64,000 nucleotides of DNA, taken from assembly GCA_017308575.1 (NCBI GenBank), contig JAFKEQ010000002.1:470017-534016 (forward strand), given 5' to 3'. Origin of the DNA: Afipia sp. GTDB lineage: Bacteria > Pseudomonadota > Alphaproteobacteria > Rhizobiales > Xanthobacteraceae. Positions within the stretch are counted from its first letter, which is position 1; the number at the start of each line of letters is the position of its first letter. The translations under genes were made by a program, and so were the position numbers. Of this stretch, positions 39,182-47,331 are shown piece after piece. The notes below the pieces were generated by a model. The model saw nothing but the letters and a program-made list of their open reading frames with translations. It was not told the DNA's origin and ran no database searches.

Positions 39182-40128
39182 ACGTGCACTATAAGGGTGG
39201 CGTGGATACGCCTGTCCGGCAGATCACGATCACCATTGATGGCAAGGAGGTCAGTGTCCCGGAGGGGAGCACCATCCTGACGGCCTGTAACGCAGCAGGG
39301 AAAGACACGCCGACGCTTTGTTACGGCGACACACTCACGCCGAAGAATGCTTGCCGTGTTTGCATGGTCGAGCTCAAGGGTTCGCGCGTCCTCGTGCCGT
39401 CCTGCTCCCGCAAGATCCAGCCGGGCATGGAAGTGTTTACCGACACCGACCGGGTGCGGCACAGCCGCCGCCTCGTGCTGGAGTTGCTCGATTCCTCGGT
39501 CGACCTGTCCACCACGCCGCGGATTCCCGAGTGGAAAGAGCGCTACAATGTCGACTCGGATCGTTATGGCCCAAAGGCGGGCCAGAGTCTTCTTCGCGAT
39601 GTTCATGAGCCTGGCGAGCACCACGCGGGGAACGGCAGCGTCGCGGCGACGATGGCCCAACCGGACAAGATCGACAACGACCTTTATGTGCGCGAGTACG
39701 ACAAGTGCATCCTCTGCTACAAGTGCGTGGATGCCTGCGGGACTCAGTGGCAGAACACCTTTGCGATCCAGGTCGCAGGGCGTGGGTTCGATTCTCAGAT
39801 ATCGACCGAATACGCTGCGGAATTGCCGGACTCCGCTTGTGTCTTCTGCGGCAATTGCGTGGAGGTCTGTCCGACCGGGGCGCTGTCGTTCAAATCCGAG
39901 TACGATATGCGTGCCTCAGGCACCTGGGACGAGGCGGAGCAAACCGAGACCACCACGGTGTGCACGTACTGTGGCGTTGGCTGCAACCTGAACCTGCACG
40001 TTCAGGACAACAAGATCGTCAAGGTGACATCGCCCCACGATCACTCTGTCGGCCACGGCAACCTGTGCATCAAGGGCCGGTTCGGCTGGGTGCACGTCCA
40101 GAACCGCGAGGAAGACGGCAAGGGCTAG
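39178..40128 (+). CDS. Formate dehydrogenase Fe-S subunit: detached N-terminus of the alpha subunit
   Basis: 316 residues. In order: a NuoG-like [2Fe-2S] domain (C48, C59, C62, C76), two ferredoxin-type [4Fe-4S] sites (C177/180/183/187 and C221/224/227/231), and a molybdopterin-oxidoreductase Fe4S4 motif, CTYCGVGC with a fourth Cys in NLCIKGRFG (C262, C265, C269, C297). The chain ends at VQNREEDGKG, just where single-chain alpha subunits continue into the Mo domain, and that continuation starts the gene at 35327. The NuoG His/Cys3 cluster motif expected after residue 100 is missing. This subunit presumably docks to the catalytic chain and bridges electrons to the beta subunit. Confidence 0.9.
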   Translation: MNVHYKGGVDTPVRQITITIDGKEVSVPEGSTILTACNAAGKDTPTLCYGDTLTPKNACRVCMVELKGSRVLVPSCSRKIQPGMEVFTDTDRVRHSRRLVLELLDSSVDLSTTPRIPEWKERYNVDSDRYGPKAGQSLLRDVHEPGEHHAGNGSVAATMAQPDKIDNDLYVREYDKCILCYKCVDACGTQWQNTFAIQVAGRGFDSQISTEYAAELPDSACVFCGNCVEVCPTGALSFKSEYDMRASGTWDEAEQTETTTVCTYCGVGCNLNLHVQDNKIVKVTSPHDHSVGHGNLCIKGRFGWVHVQNREEDGKG

Positions 40129-40214
40129 CTTTCGATTTAAGCGGAATGATCCTCGTGTCATGCCCGGCTTCGTGGCGGGTAAGCGCGTTTTAAGAGCCGA
40201 TACTCGCCTCCCGG

Positions 40215-42014
40215 TTACCGCACCACCTCCCGGTGCTCGTCATCGATTCTGCGCGTCCGGCCGCGTCCGTCCAGATACTCCAGCAGCGGGATCGCGACCC
40301 GGCGACTGGTTCCCAAAGCCTGCCGCGCCTGACTGGTGGTGAACGGCTGCGGCAGTTGCGCCAGCGCATGTATTGCAAGGTCCGGCGCGGACGGCAGCAG
40401 AACCACGCCCCCTTGAAGGCGAAACACCCGGCGCGCTCGCTCGGCTGCGGCCAATTCGCGGGCTCCAAGGCCGAGAGCGGCTAGATCGCCGGCCAGCGGT
40501 GCGAGAAACGGAGTCGCAAGCAGCCGCGCCTCGAGCTTGGCTACTCCGACTTCGGCCCGGCCAAGGTCGGTGCGTACCCGCGGCATCCGGAGGTAACCAT
40601 TGTGCTGTTCAAGGCCGGCTTCCACGACGAGCAGATCGATAAAGTGCGCTGCGGTTGTACCAAGGGCATCGCGCACCGCTCCTTGAGAAACGCCGGGAGT
40701 GAGTTGATCCCGCCGGTCATCGTTCTCCACCAGGGCACGCAACTGCTGTCGCCACTTGTCGTAGGTGGGGGGATGTACCCACCAGCCGTTTAGCTCACGG
40801 ACATTCGGTGGCGGCCTTGCATCGGAATCCAGCAGGCCGATTCGGCGCAGATAGTTTTTTTCCACGGCGCCCCGGTCGGTCAACTTGGCCAGCACGTCAC
40901 CTTGAGAAGGCATGTTGGCCAGCGTCATCCCGCGGCGGGTCCCGTCTCCGCGGCGCAGGAATTGCGGGGGATCCGGATCCAGTACGCCAACGCCGCCGAG
41001 CACGAGGCGGCTGTCCGGATTGCGAAGCAGCAACCGATCGCCCACGATCAGCGGCAGCGGCCAGTCGAGGGTGATCCGCGCATGTTCGGCATCGAAGCCG
41101 CGTAGCCGCGCCGGTACGGCTGCCGTCCCGACATGCACGGTGATCTGTGCCGGCACCTCATTGAGAGCGGCGCCGCCGATGCGGCGCACATCGATAACGG
41201 AGGTCATGAACCAATCGTCTGGCGCGATCAATGCCTGGCCGCGACGGATGTCCCCGGCGGGCACACCGCGCAGGTTGACCGCAGCTCGATTCATCGGATG
41301 GAGAGCATCCGCGGAGGAGTCCCGTGACTCAAGTCCGCGAATGACGACCTCTTGCGGTTCGCGCCCTTCGCCGGTCACCAGGAGCCGATCTTCTTTGGTC
41401 AGTGTACCCGCGGTGAGGGTACCGGTGACCACCGTGCCCGCTCCCGAAACGCTGAACGCGCGGTCGATCCACAGCCGGAGCCTGCCGTTGGCGTCGGGCG
41501 CAGCCATATTGGCGAGAACGTCGTCGAGAACTTTCCTGAACTGATCCAGCCCGCTGTTCTGCACCGCCGAAACGGCGACCGCGGGCGCGTCGCGCAGGGG
41601 GGTGTGCGCAAACTCACTACGGGCACGCTCGATGGTCGACGCGACGAGGTCGGGCGCGCGATCGGCCTTGGTCACCACGATGAGCCCATGACGGATGCCG
41701 AGCGCTGCGATGGCGTCGCGGTGTTCGGCGGATTGCTCTGACCACCCCTCGTCGGCGGCCACGACGAAACACACAACCGGCACGGTTGCCAAGCCTGCCA
41801 GCGCGTTGCGAATGAACCGTCCGTGGCCGGGCACATCGACGAAGGCGACCTCACGCCCGGAGGGCAGGATCGTCCAGGCGAATCCGAGATCGATGGTGAG
41901 CCCGCGGCGGCGCTCCTCCTCCCACCGGTCTGGCTCCATCCCGGTCAGCGCGCGAACCAGCGTGCTCTTGCCGTGATCGACGTGACCGGCCGTCGCGACG
42001 ACGTGCGTCGTCAT
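40215..42014 (-). CDS. selB: Selenocysteine-specific elongation factor
   Basis: 599 residues. The N-terminal EF-Tu-like GTPase has GHVDHGKST, VDVPGHGRFI and VTKAD, followed by two beta-barrel domains, and the C-terminal 230 residues form winged-helix repeats (ending RRVAIPLLEYLDGRGRTRRI) that bind the SECIS hairpin. It carries Sec-tRNA(Sec) to UGA codons marked by SECIS. The selC tRNA gene lies 49 bases upstream on the same strand, so they may share a transcript. It converges with the formate dehydrogenase operon. Confidence 0.97.
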   Translation of the reverse strand: MTTHVVATAGHVDHGKSTLVRALTGMEPDRWEEERRRGLTIDLGFAWTILPSGREVAFVDVPGHGRFIRNALAGLATVPVVCFVVAADEGWSEQSAEHRDAIAALGIRHGLIVVTKADRAPDLVASTIERARSEFAHTPLRDAPAVAVSAVQNSGLDQFRKVLDDVLANMAAPDANGRLRLWIDRAFSVSGAGTVVTGTLTAGTLTKEDRLLVTGEGREPQEVVIRGLESRDSSADALHPMNRAAVNLRGVPAGDIRRGQALIAPDDWFMTSVIDVRRIGGAALNEVPAQITVHVGTAAVPARLRGFDAEHARITLDWPLPLIVGDRLLLRNPDSRLVLGGVGVLDPDPPQFLRRGDGTRRGMTLANMPSQGDVLAKLTDRGAVEKNYLRRIGLLDSDARPPPNVRELNGWWVHPPTYDKWRQQLRALVENDDRRDQLTPGVSQGAVRDALGTTAAHFIDLLVVEAGLEQHNGYLRMPRVRTDLGRAEVGVAKLEARLLATPFLAPLAGDLAALGLGARELAAAERARRVFRLQGGVVLLPSAPDLAIHALAQLPQPFTTSQARQALGTSRRVAIPLLEYLDGRGRTRRIDDEHREVVR

Positions 42015-42063
42015 CGTTCAGTACGCGGGCCGATCATCTCGGCAGCATCGGGGTTACGGCGAT

Positions 42064-42159
42064 TGGCGGAGGCGGACAGGAATCGAACCTGCCAGACCGA
42101 GGTACTCGGTCTCACCGGTTTTGAAGACCGGGAGGACCACCAGGAACCTAAACGCCTCC
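42064..42159 (-). tRNA. selC: tRNA-Sec (anticodon UCA)
   Basis: 96 bases including encoded CCA. The acceptor GGAGGCG pairs with CGCCTCC, with discriminator G. The anticodon stem CCGGT/ACCGG holds the loop CTTCAAA with UCA (complement at 42122-42124). The long variable arm GACCGAG-TAC-CTCGGTC and the T arm CAGG-TTCGATT-CCTG are as expected of a bacterial selenocysteine tRNA. It lies just upstream of selB. Confidence 0.96.
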
Positions 42160-42558
42160 GAACGCTCTCGCATTGAACACTCATCTCGCCGAGCGCTCTC
42201 CTTTGAGGGCATTTGCCTGACCGATGCCCAAGCTCAAACATAGGACAATAGATGGTATCATCCATCGTTACTTAGGCTAGCCTCAGTTCGCGACTGATAG
42301 CTTTTAGGGAAAAGATTGCCGGTTCGCAAATACCCCGGAATTGGCGTGCAACCGAGCACCAATAACCACTGGACCCAATCATTCTTCAGCGAAGAAGCCT
42401 CCGCCATCCGCAGCCGCTGGCCTCGGCGCAGGCTTTGACTACGCGTTTCTCAATCGTTGGTCGCTGAACCGCCGAAGACCCCATGGTCAATCCATCACGC
42501 CTGCAATTCCTTGGCAGATCCGTGCATCCACGCAGTGTGCGTTCGAAGCTCATTCATA
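42160..42558. other. Intergenic stretch between selC and the TetR gene
   Basis: 399 bases. An open frame on the plus strand (42341 onward) runs antisense into the TetR gene and has no family signature, so I do not call it. A GATGG-TATCAT-CCATC inverted repeat lies at 42252-42267, in an AT-richer patch that may hold the selC promoter. This stretch probably marks the boundary between the selenium module and the catabolic locus. Confidence 0.45.
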
Positions 42559-43173
42559 TCAGTTGTTTGAGAATCCGCTATCGAGCGTCGTGAAAACGGC
42601 CTTTCCCTTCTTCACGAGATCGTATCTGCGACCGTACAGCAGCCAAACGGCGGTGACGTGGCACATGCCGCCCATCATCAGGGACATGGCGGTGTAAGGA
42701 TCCAGATTCTTGCGATATGAGCCGGCGCGAATGGCTTGCTTGATAAGCTGTACATAGCGCATCGCATATTTGTCGACGGCCTTTTTGATCTGCGGCTCGG
42801 CCGCAATTACGCTTGGCCAGATCTCGAGGAAGAAAACGCGGCCCCAGCTTGGGTTTTCGCTGATGTACTCGAAATTGGTGAGAAACGTAATCTTCAGTTG
42901 CTCGACTGGATCGCTTCCCTTCGATAGCAACGGTTCGGTTCTCTGATACAGCGCCGCGAAATTCTCTTCCGGTACCTCTAGCACCAGCGCGCGTTTGTCC
43001 GCGAAGTAGTCATAGATGCTGGACAGCGGCACCTTGGCGGTTGCCGCGATGTCCGTGAGCGACGTGCGATCGATCCCTTTTTCGCCAAACAGCTTCGTCG
43101 CAGCCGCAAGAATCTGCTCGCGCCGCTCGCGACTCCGCTGCTGCTTGAGTTTGAGTGTCGTGCTCGAAGCCAT
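42559..43173 (-). CDS. TetR/AcrR-family transcriptional regulator
   Basis: 204 residues from the ATG at 43173 (MASSTTLKLKQQRSRERREQ); an upstream ATG in frame adds 37 residues of low similarity. The N-terminal DNA-binding domain is typical (ILAAATKLFGEKGIDRTSLT, then DIAATAKVPLSSIYDYFADK). The ligand domain is long and helical. It follows the acyl-CoA dehydrogenase gene on the same strand (61-base gap), so it probably regulates the divergent promoter at 44408-44492, likely sensing an acyl-CoA. Confidence 0.92.
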   Translation of the reverse strand: MASSTTLKLKQQRSRERREQILAAATKLFGEKGIDRTSLTDIAATAKVPLSSIYDYFADKRALVLEVPEENFAALYQRTEPLLSKGSDPVEQLKITFLTNFEYISENPSWGRVFFLEIWPSVIAAEPQIKKAVDKYAMRYVQLIKQAIRAGSYRKNLDPYTAMSLMMGGMCHVTAVWLLYGRRYDLVKKGKAVFTTLDSGFSNN

Positions 43174-43234
43174 TGCGATCTTCCTGTGGTGCGACGGCAA
43201 CGCCGCCCGTGATTGACATATGCTTTCGCTGCGA

Positions 43235-44407
43235 TCAGGTCGGTGAATTGCGCCGCTCGTGATTGCGGAACGTATTGCGGGCAATGATCTGCTTCATGAT
43301 CTCGGACGTTCCGTCCAGAATGCGGACCACGCGGGTTTCCCGCCAGATGCGCTCGATCGGGTAGTCCTTGGAATAGCCGGCGCCGCCGAAAAGCTGCAGG
43401 GTCGCGTCGGCGACCCGCTGCACCATGTCTGCGCCCGTGTATTTGGACAGCGCGGCTGTCGTAGTGCGTGCCGCCGCATCGCCCTGATCGTAGCGCCATG
43501 CCGCTTCATAGGCGACAAGTCGCGCAGCATGCAGCGAACTCGCCATGTCCGCAATGGTCCATTCGATACCCTGATGGTCGCGCAGCTTCTTTCCAAAAGC
43601 CTCGCGTTGCGAAGCATGATCCAACGCGTAACTCAAAAGCTGGGACGCTGCGCCCACGCAGTATGCGCCCCAGTGGGTGCGGCCCGCATCGAGGCAGCGC
43701 ATGGCGATGGCGAAGCCTTCGCCTTCTTGTCCCAACAGGTTCTCACGCGGCACGCGGCAATTTTTAAAGATGACTTCGGCATGGTCCGAGCCGTGTCCTG
43801 CGGCCATCTCCACGGTCCGGCCGATTGTCAGGCCCGGCGTCTTTGCGTCCACGGCAAATGCTGCAATACCCTTCGCACCGGCGGACGGATCAAGGGTCGC
43901 GAAAACGGTGAAGACGCCGGCGACGGGCGCATTGGTGATGTAGGTCTTTTTGCCGTTGAGGATATAATCCGCGCCGTCGCGTTTTGCGCGAGTTGTGATC
44001 TTCGAGGCATCGGATCCTGCCTCAGGCTCCGTGAGTGCGAATGCGCCGATGACGCGACCGCTGGCAAGCTCCGGCAGCCACGTATCGCGGATCTTGGGCT
44101 TAGCGAAAAACTCGATCGCCTTCGAGCCGATGTGAACATTCACACCGCTGAGGTAATAGAAAGCCGTATGCGCCTTCGCGAGCTCTTCGATGGCGAGACA
44201 GCTACCGAGCATCGACAGTCCAAGGCCGCCATACTGCTTCGGCGTGTTGGTGCCGAACAATCCCATCCGTCGGAGGCCGGCCATGGCTTCGTCCGGTACA
44301 TACCCTGTTTCCTCGATGGTGGCATCATGAGGCTGGAGCTCGGTGCGAACGAAGTCGCGCATACGGCCTTGGAGAACGAGAAGATCGTCGGGAAGCTGAA
44401 AGTGCAT
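43235..44407 (-). CDS. Acyl-CoA dehydrogenase
   Basis: 390 residues, normal size. Features include FALTEPEAGSDASKITTRAK (flavin and substrate), GRTHWGAYCVGAASQLL, LFGGAGYSKDYPIERIWRE, and the C-terminal segment ILDGTSEIMKQIIARNT. In most family members the catalytic base is the Glu of 'EGT'; here residue 365 is Asp. The enzyme should make an enoyl-CoA and pass electrons to ETF. It is transcribed divergently from a CoA ligase and upstream of a TetR gene, suggesting a ligand-induced acid degradation unit. Confidence 0.93.
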   Translation of the reverse strand: MHFQLPDDLLVLQGRMRDFVRTELQPHDATIEETGYVPDEAMAGLRRMGLFGTNTPKQYGGLGLSMLGSCLAIEELAKAHTAFYYLSGVNVHIGSKAIEFFAKPKIRDTWLPELASGRVIGAFALTEPEAGSDASKITTRAKRDGADYILNGKKTYITNAPVAGVFTVFATLDPSAGAKGIAAFAVDAKTPGLTIGRTVEMAAGHGSDHAEVIFKNCRVPRENLLGQEGEGFAIAMRCLDAGRTHWGAYCVGAASQLLSYALDHASQREAFGKKLRDHQGIEWTIADMASSLHAARLVAYEAAWRYDQGDAAARTTTAALSKYTGADMVQRVADATLQLFGGAGYSKDYPIERIWRETRVVRILDGTSEIMKQIIARNTFRNHERRNSPT

Positions 44408-44419
44408 GCATCACCAAAA

Positions 44420-44460
44420 TTCGAATAATCTTCGAAAAATGTTGCGCTCCCATATGGGAG
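44420..44460. promoter_or_regulatory. Palindromic operator candidates between acyl-CoA dehydrogenase and CoA ligase
   Basis: Two symmetric sequences lie in the 85-base divergent gap: TTCGAA-TAATC-TTCGAA (44420-44436) and the perfect 14-base palindrome CTCCCATATGGGAG (44447-44460). The latter has the size of a TetR-family operator and sits between the two start codons, so binding by the neighbouring TetR protein would control both directions. Confidence 0.5.
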
Positions 44461-44492
44461 ATGTCAAGGTCTGACAAGAGTGGAGAAGTAAG

Positions 44493-46160
44493 ATGCTTGC
44501 CGGATTGATGCAGAATGTGCCGCTTACGCTGAATCTGATCCGGGAACGGGTGGCCGATCTTTATCCGAACAAAACCGTGACGACCCGTTATCCGCACGCG
44601 ATTCATGTCATCGGTTATGGAGAGGTACTGGATCGGGCAGGGCACATCGCCAACTTTCTGCAGGATATCGGCATTACGCGTGGTGAGCGTGTTGCCACGC
44701 TGGCGTGGAATTCTCATCGGCATCTCGAACTTTATATGGCCGTGCCATGCATGGGCGCCGTCTTGCACACGATCAACGCGCGGCTGCTTGGGCCTGATAT
44801 TGCCAGGCTGCTTGATCATGCCGATGATCGAGCGTTGTTTGTCGACCGCTCGATCTGGAAAACCATCGGCCACGAGATCGATCTGCCGCGCAGAGTTCGG
44901 CATGTTGTCGTCATGGAAGACGAGCCAGATCAGATGCTGGATCCACCAGCGCGCGCCGGAACGACGCAGGCGCATTATGAAGACATGATTCGCCGTCATC
45001 AGGCGGCGTTTGCATGGCCGGTGCTAAGTGAGGATGAAGCCGCGAGCCTGTGCTACACGTCAGGCACCACGGGCAATCCGAAAGGCGTGCTCTACAGTCA
45101 CCGATCCACCACGCTGCACACGCTGGCATGCCTGTTCGCCGATGGAATTGCGATGCGCGAGCGTGACGTCTGCCTGCCGGCGGTTCCGATGTTCCACGCC
45201 AATGCATGGGGCTTTCCTTATGCCGCGCTGATGGCAGGCGCGAACCTGGCGCTGCCTTGCCGCCAGACAGATCCTACAAGTCTTGTCGAACTGATCGAAG
45301 CGGCCCACGTTACGATGGCAACCGCGGTACCTACGGTCTGGATCGGCTTCCTGGATCATCTCAGGCGTGATGCATCCGCCCTTGGACGAATCTCGTCACT
45401 GAAGCGTCTTCCGGTCGGAGGGGCCGCCATCGGCCGCTCGTTCATTGATGATTTCACCAGATACGGCATCGAGGTCATGCATTGCTGGGGCATGACGGAA
45501 ATTTCGCCGCTCGGCCTGACCAATGTGGAGCGCTCCGATCTCGATGACGCACAGGTGCGCGAAACCCGCACGGCGCAAGGGCTGCCTATTCCGGGATGCC
45601 GGCTGAGGATTGTCGATGCCGACGGGGCGCGATGTGTAACAGATGGCAAGATGCCGGGTGAACTTCAGATCAGCAGTCCCTGGGCGGCGGGGGCGTATTT
45701 CGACAGAGCCGCTGAAGAGAAAGGATTGCATCCGGAGGGTTCTTTCGTTGTCGATGAAGGTCGCGTCTGGCTGCGCACCGGCGACATCGCCACTATCGAT
45801 CCGCATGGCTATGTGCGAATTGTCGATCGCGCGAAAGACCTGATCAAATCTGGTGGCGAATGGATTTCCAGTCAGGCGTTGGAACTGCAATTGATGAATC
45901 ATCCCGACGTTCGCGAAGCCGCGGTCGTGGCGCGGCCGGATCCGAAATGGCAGGAGCGTCCGGTAATCTGCGTTGCTCTGCATGAGGATACGAAGGAACT
46001 GCGCGAGCGTTTTCAGCAGGACTATGGATCGGCGCTATCCGAACACTTTCCCAAATGGCAGATACCGCAGGAAGTCGTCTTTCTAACTGAATTGCCCAAG
46101 GGAAAGACCGGCAAGATCGACAAGATCGCATTGCGGACGGCAATGCAGCCAGCACAATAG
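44493..46160 (+). CDS. AMP-dependent fatty acid/aryl-CoA ligase
   Basis: 555 residues of the ANL superfamily: AMP-binding P-loop CYTSGTTGNPKGVLYSHRST, the A5 motif HCWGMTEISPLG, WLRTGDIATIDPHGY, and the C-terminal lysine motif KGKTGKIDKIALR. The N-terminus (MLAGLMQNVPLTLNLIRER) resembles the DmdB-like and medium-chain ligase group. It activates a carboxylic acid to its CoA ester. It is transcribed divergently from the acyl-CoA dehydrogenase, which probably acts on the product. Confidence 0.92.
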   Translation: MLAGLMQNVPLTLNLIRERVADLYPNKTVTTRYPHAIHVIGYGEVLDRAGHIANFLQDIGITRGERVATLAWNSHRHLELYMAVPCMGAVLHTINARLLGPDIARLLDHADDRALFVDRSIWKTIGHEIDLPRRVRHVVVMEDEPDQMLDPPARAGTTQAHYEDMIRRHQAAFAWPVLSEDEAASLCYTSGTTGNPKGVLYSHRSTTLHTLACLFADGIAMRERDVCLPAVPMFHANAWGFPYAALMAGANLALPCRQTDPTSLVELIEAAHVTMATAVPTVWIGFLDHLRRDASALGRISSLKRLPVGGAAIGRSFIDDFTRYGIEVMHCWGMTEISPLGLTNVERSDLDDAQVRETRTAQGLPIPGCRLRIVDADGARCVTDGKMPGELQISSPWAAGAYFDRAAEEKGLHPEGSFVVDEGRVWLRTGDIATIDPHGYVRIVDRAKDLIKSGGEWISSQALELQLMNHPDVREAAVVARPDPKWQERPVICVALHEDTKELRERFQQDYGSALSEHFPKWQIPQEVVFLTELPKGKTGKIDKIALRTAMQPAQ

Positions 46161-46287
46161 CCAAGACGCAAACTTCCGCCTTGGAATCGGAGAATGATCG
46201 TATCGGCTGCCGGTCCGCACGGGAAAACCCCGGGATTCAGAACTCGCCAGTGTGAGCGCCCACGTAACGCAGCGTTATTTCCTTCTT

Positions 46288-47301
46288 TTAGTTGTGTTCA
46301 CCAAGGAGAGCGGGAGGCGTATCCTTGCGCAGCTTGGTGTAATTGAGATGATAGCACATGTCGTGCGGATGAAGTGCTTGATGGCAATGATCGCATGCCA
46401 CGATGGGCTCAAAGTCCGCCTTACAGTCCATATGGTGGAGAATAAGAGGCTTTTGAAAGCCAAGCCAACGGTCCCCCCATCTCAACATCTGGATAAGCGG
46501 TAAGTATAAATCCCGTCCTGCCACCGTGAGATGATATTCATATCGTTCCGGAACGTCCTGATATTTGACCCGCTCGAGGATCTTTTGCGACACAAGGCGA
46601 TTGAGCCTGTCGGTCAGGATATTCGATGCAATACCAAGCCGTTCCTGCATGACGTCGAAGCGGTGGACGCCGAAGAAAAACTCCCTCACGATCAGGAACG
46701 TCCAGCGGTCCGCCAGAATTCCAAGAGTTCGGGAAACGGAAGACGGCCGACCGCGCTCAAAGGCCTGCACGCCGGCAGTGCGGCGACGTTGAGGCCTTGT
46801 CGCCAGTGGCGCTAAGCCTGCGCCTGGGCCGTCTCGATAACTGACTCGCAAAGCGTCAATTGGCTGGCGGCACGCTGAACAGATGGTTTCGGGATGGCAT
46901 TCGTGTCCGCATGTCGCGTGAATGAGCCGGAGCGGAGGGGCTTTTCCTTCTGCCAGCCAATCGTCGCCGAACCGGAGCATGGCAAGCATGACAAGATAAA
47001 GTTCCAGTCCGCTTTCGCTGAGGTGATATTCAAAGCGGGCGCCGCCTGCGATAGAGGCACGTCCGAGAACTTTTGCTTCGAGAAGCTGGGTCAGGCGGTT
47101 GCTCAGCGTGCCGCGTGGCATTCGCAGCACGGATTGAATTTGGTCGAACCGGCGCGCTCCGAGATAGACTTCCCGCAGGACCAGAAAGGACCATGCATCG
47201 GATAGAATGGTCAGCGTTCGATCGACCGAGCAGTTTCGGACCATGGGTGTTCCATCGGTCCGAACGGGTATCGCTTTCTTTCGCGAAACGGCTTTTGCCA
47301 A
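46288..47301 (-). CDS. Double HxlR-type transcriptional regulator with zinc-ribbon-like segments
   Basis: 337 residues, about three times a normal HxlR protein. Two HxlR winged-helix domains lie in tandem: residues about 22-115 (CSVDRTLTILSDAWSFLVLR) and about 190-285 (SVSRTLGILADRWTFLIVRE). Each is followed by a short Cys/His-rich segment (TCGHECHPETICSAC; DCKADFEPIVACDHCHQAL) that looks like a zinc ribbon. HxlR proteins control detoxification and catabolic genes. It sits 30 bases after the CoxG-like gene in the same direction and has a full-length paralogue at 52206. Confidence 0.9.
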   Translation of the reverse strand: MAKAVSRKKAIPVRTDGTPMVRNCSVDRTLTILSDAWSFLVLREVYLGARRFDQIQSVLRMPRGTLSNRLTQLLEAKVLGRASIAGGARFEYHLSESGLELYLVMLAMLRFGDDWLAEGKAPPLRLIHATCGHECHPETICSACRQPIDALRVSYRDGPGAGLAPLATRPQRRRTAGVQAFERGRPSSVSRTLGILADRWTFLIVREFFFGVHRFDVMQERLGIASNILTDRLNRLVSQKILERVKYQDVPERYEYHLTVAGRDLYLPLIQMLRWGDRWLGFQKPLILHHMDCKADFEPIVACDHCHQALHPHDMCYHLNYTKLRKDTPPALLGEHN

Positions 47302-47331
47302 AATGTGATCCGGACCGTTGAAATGATGATT

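Noticed and set aside
42341..42697. Open frame of 118 codons on the plus strand between selC and the TetR gene
   Set aside because: Runs antisense into the TetR gene, low-complexity start, no recognisable domain.
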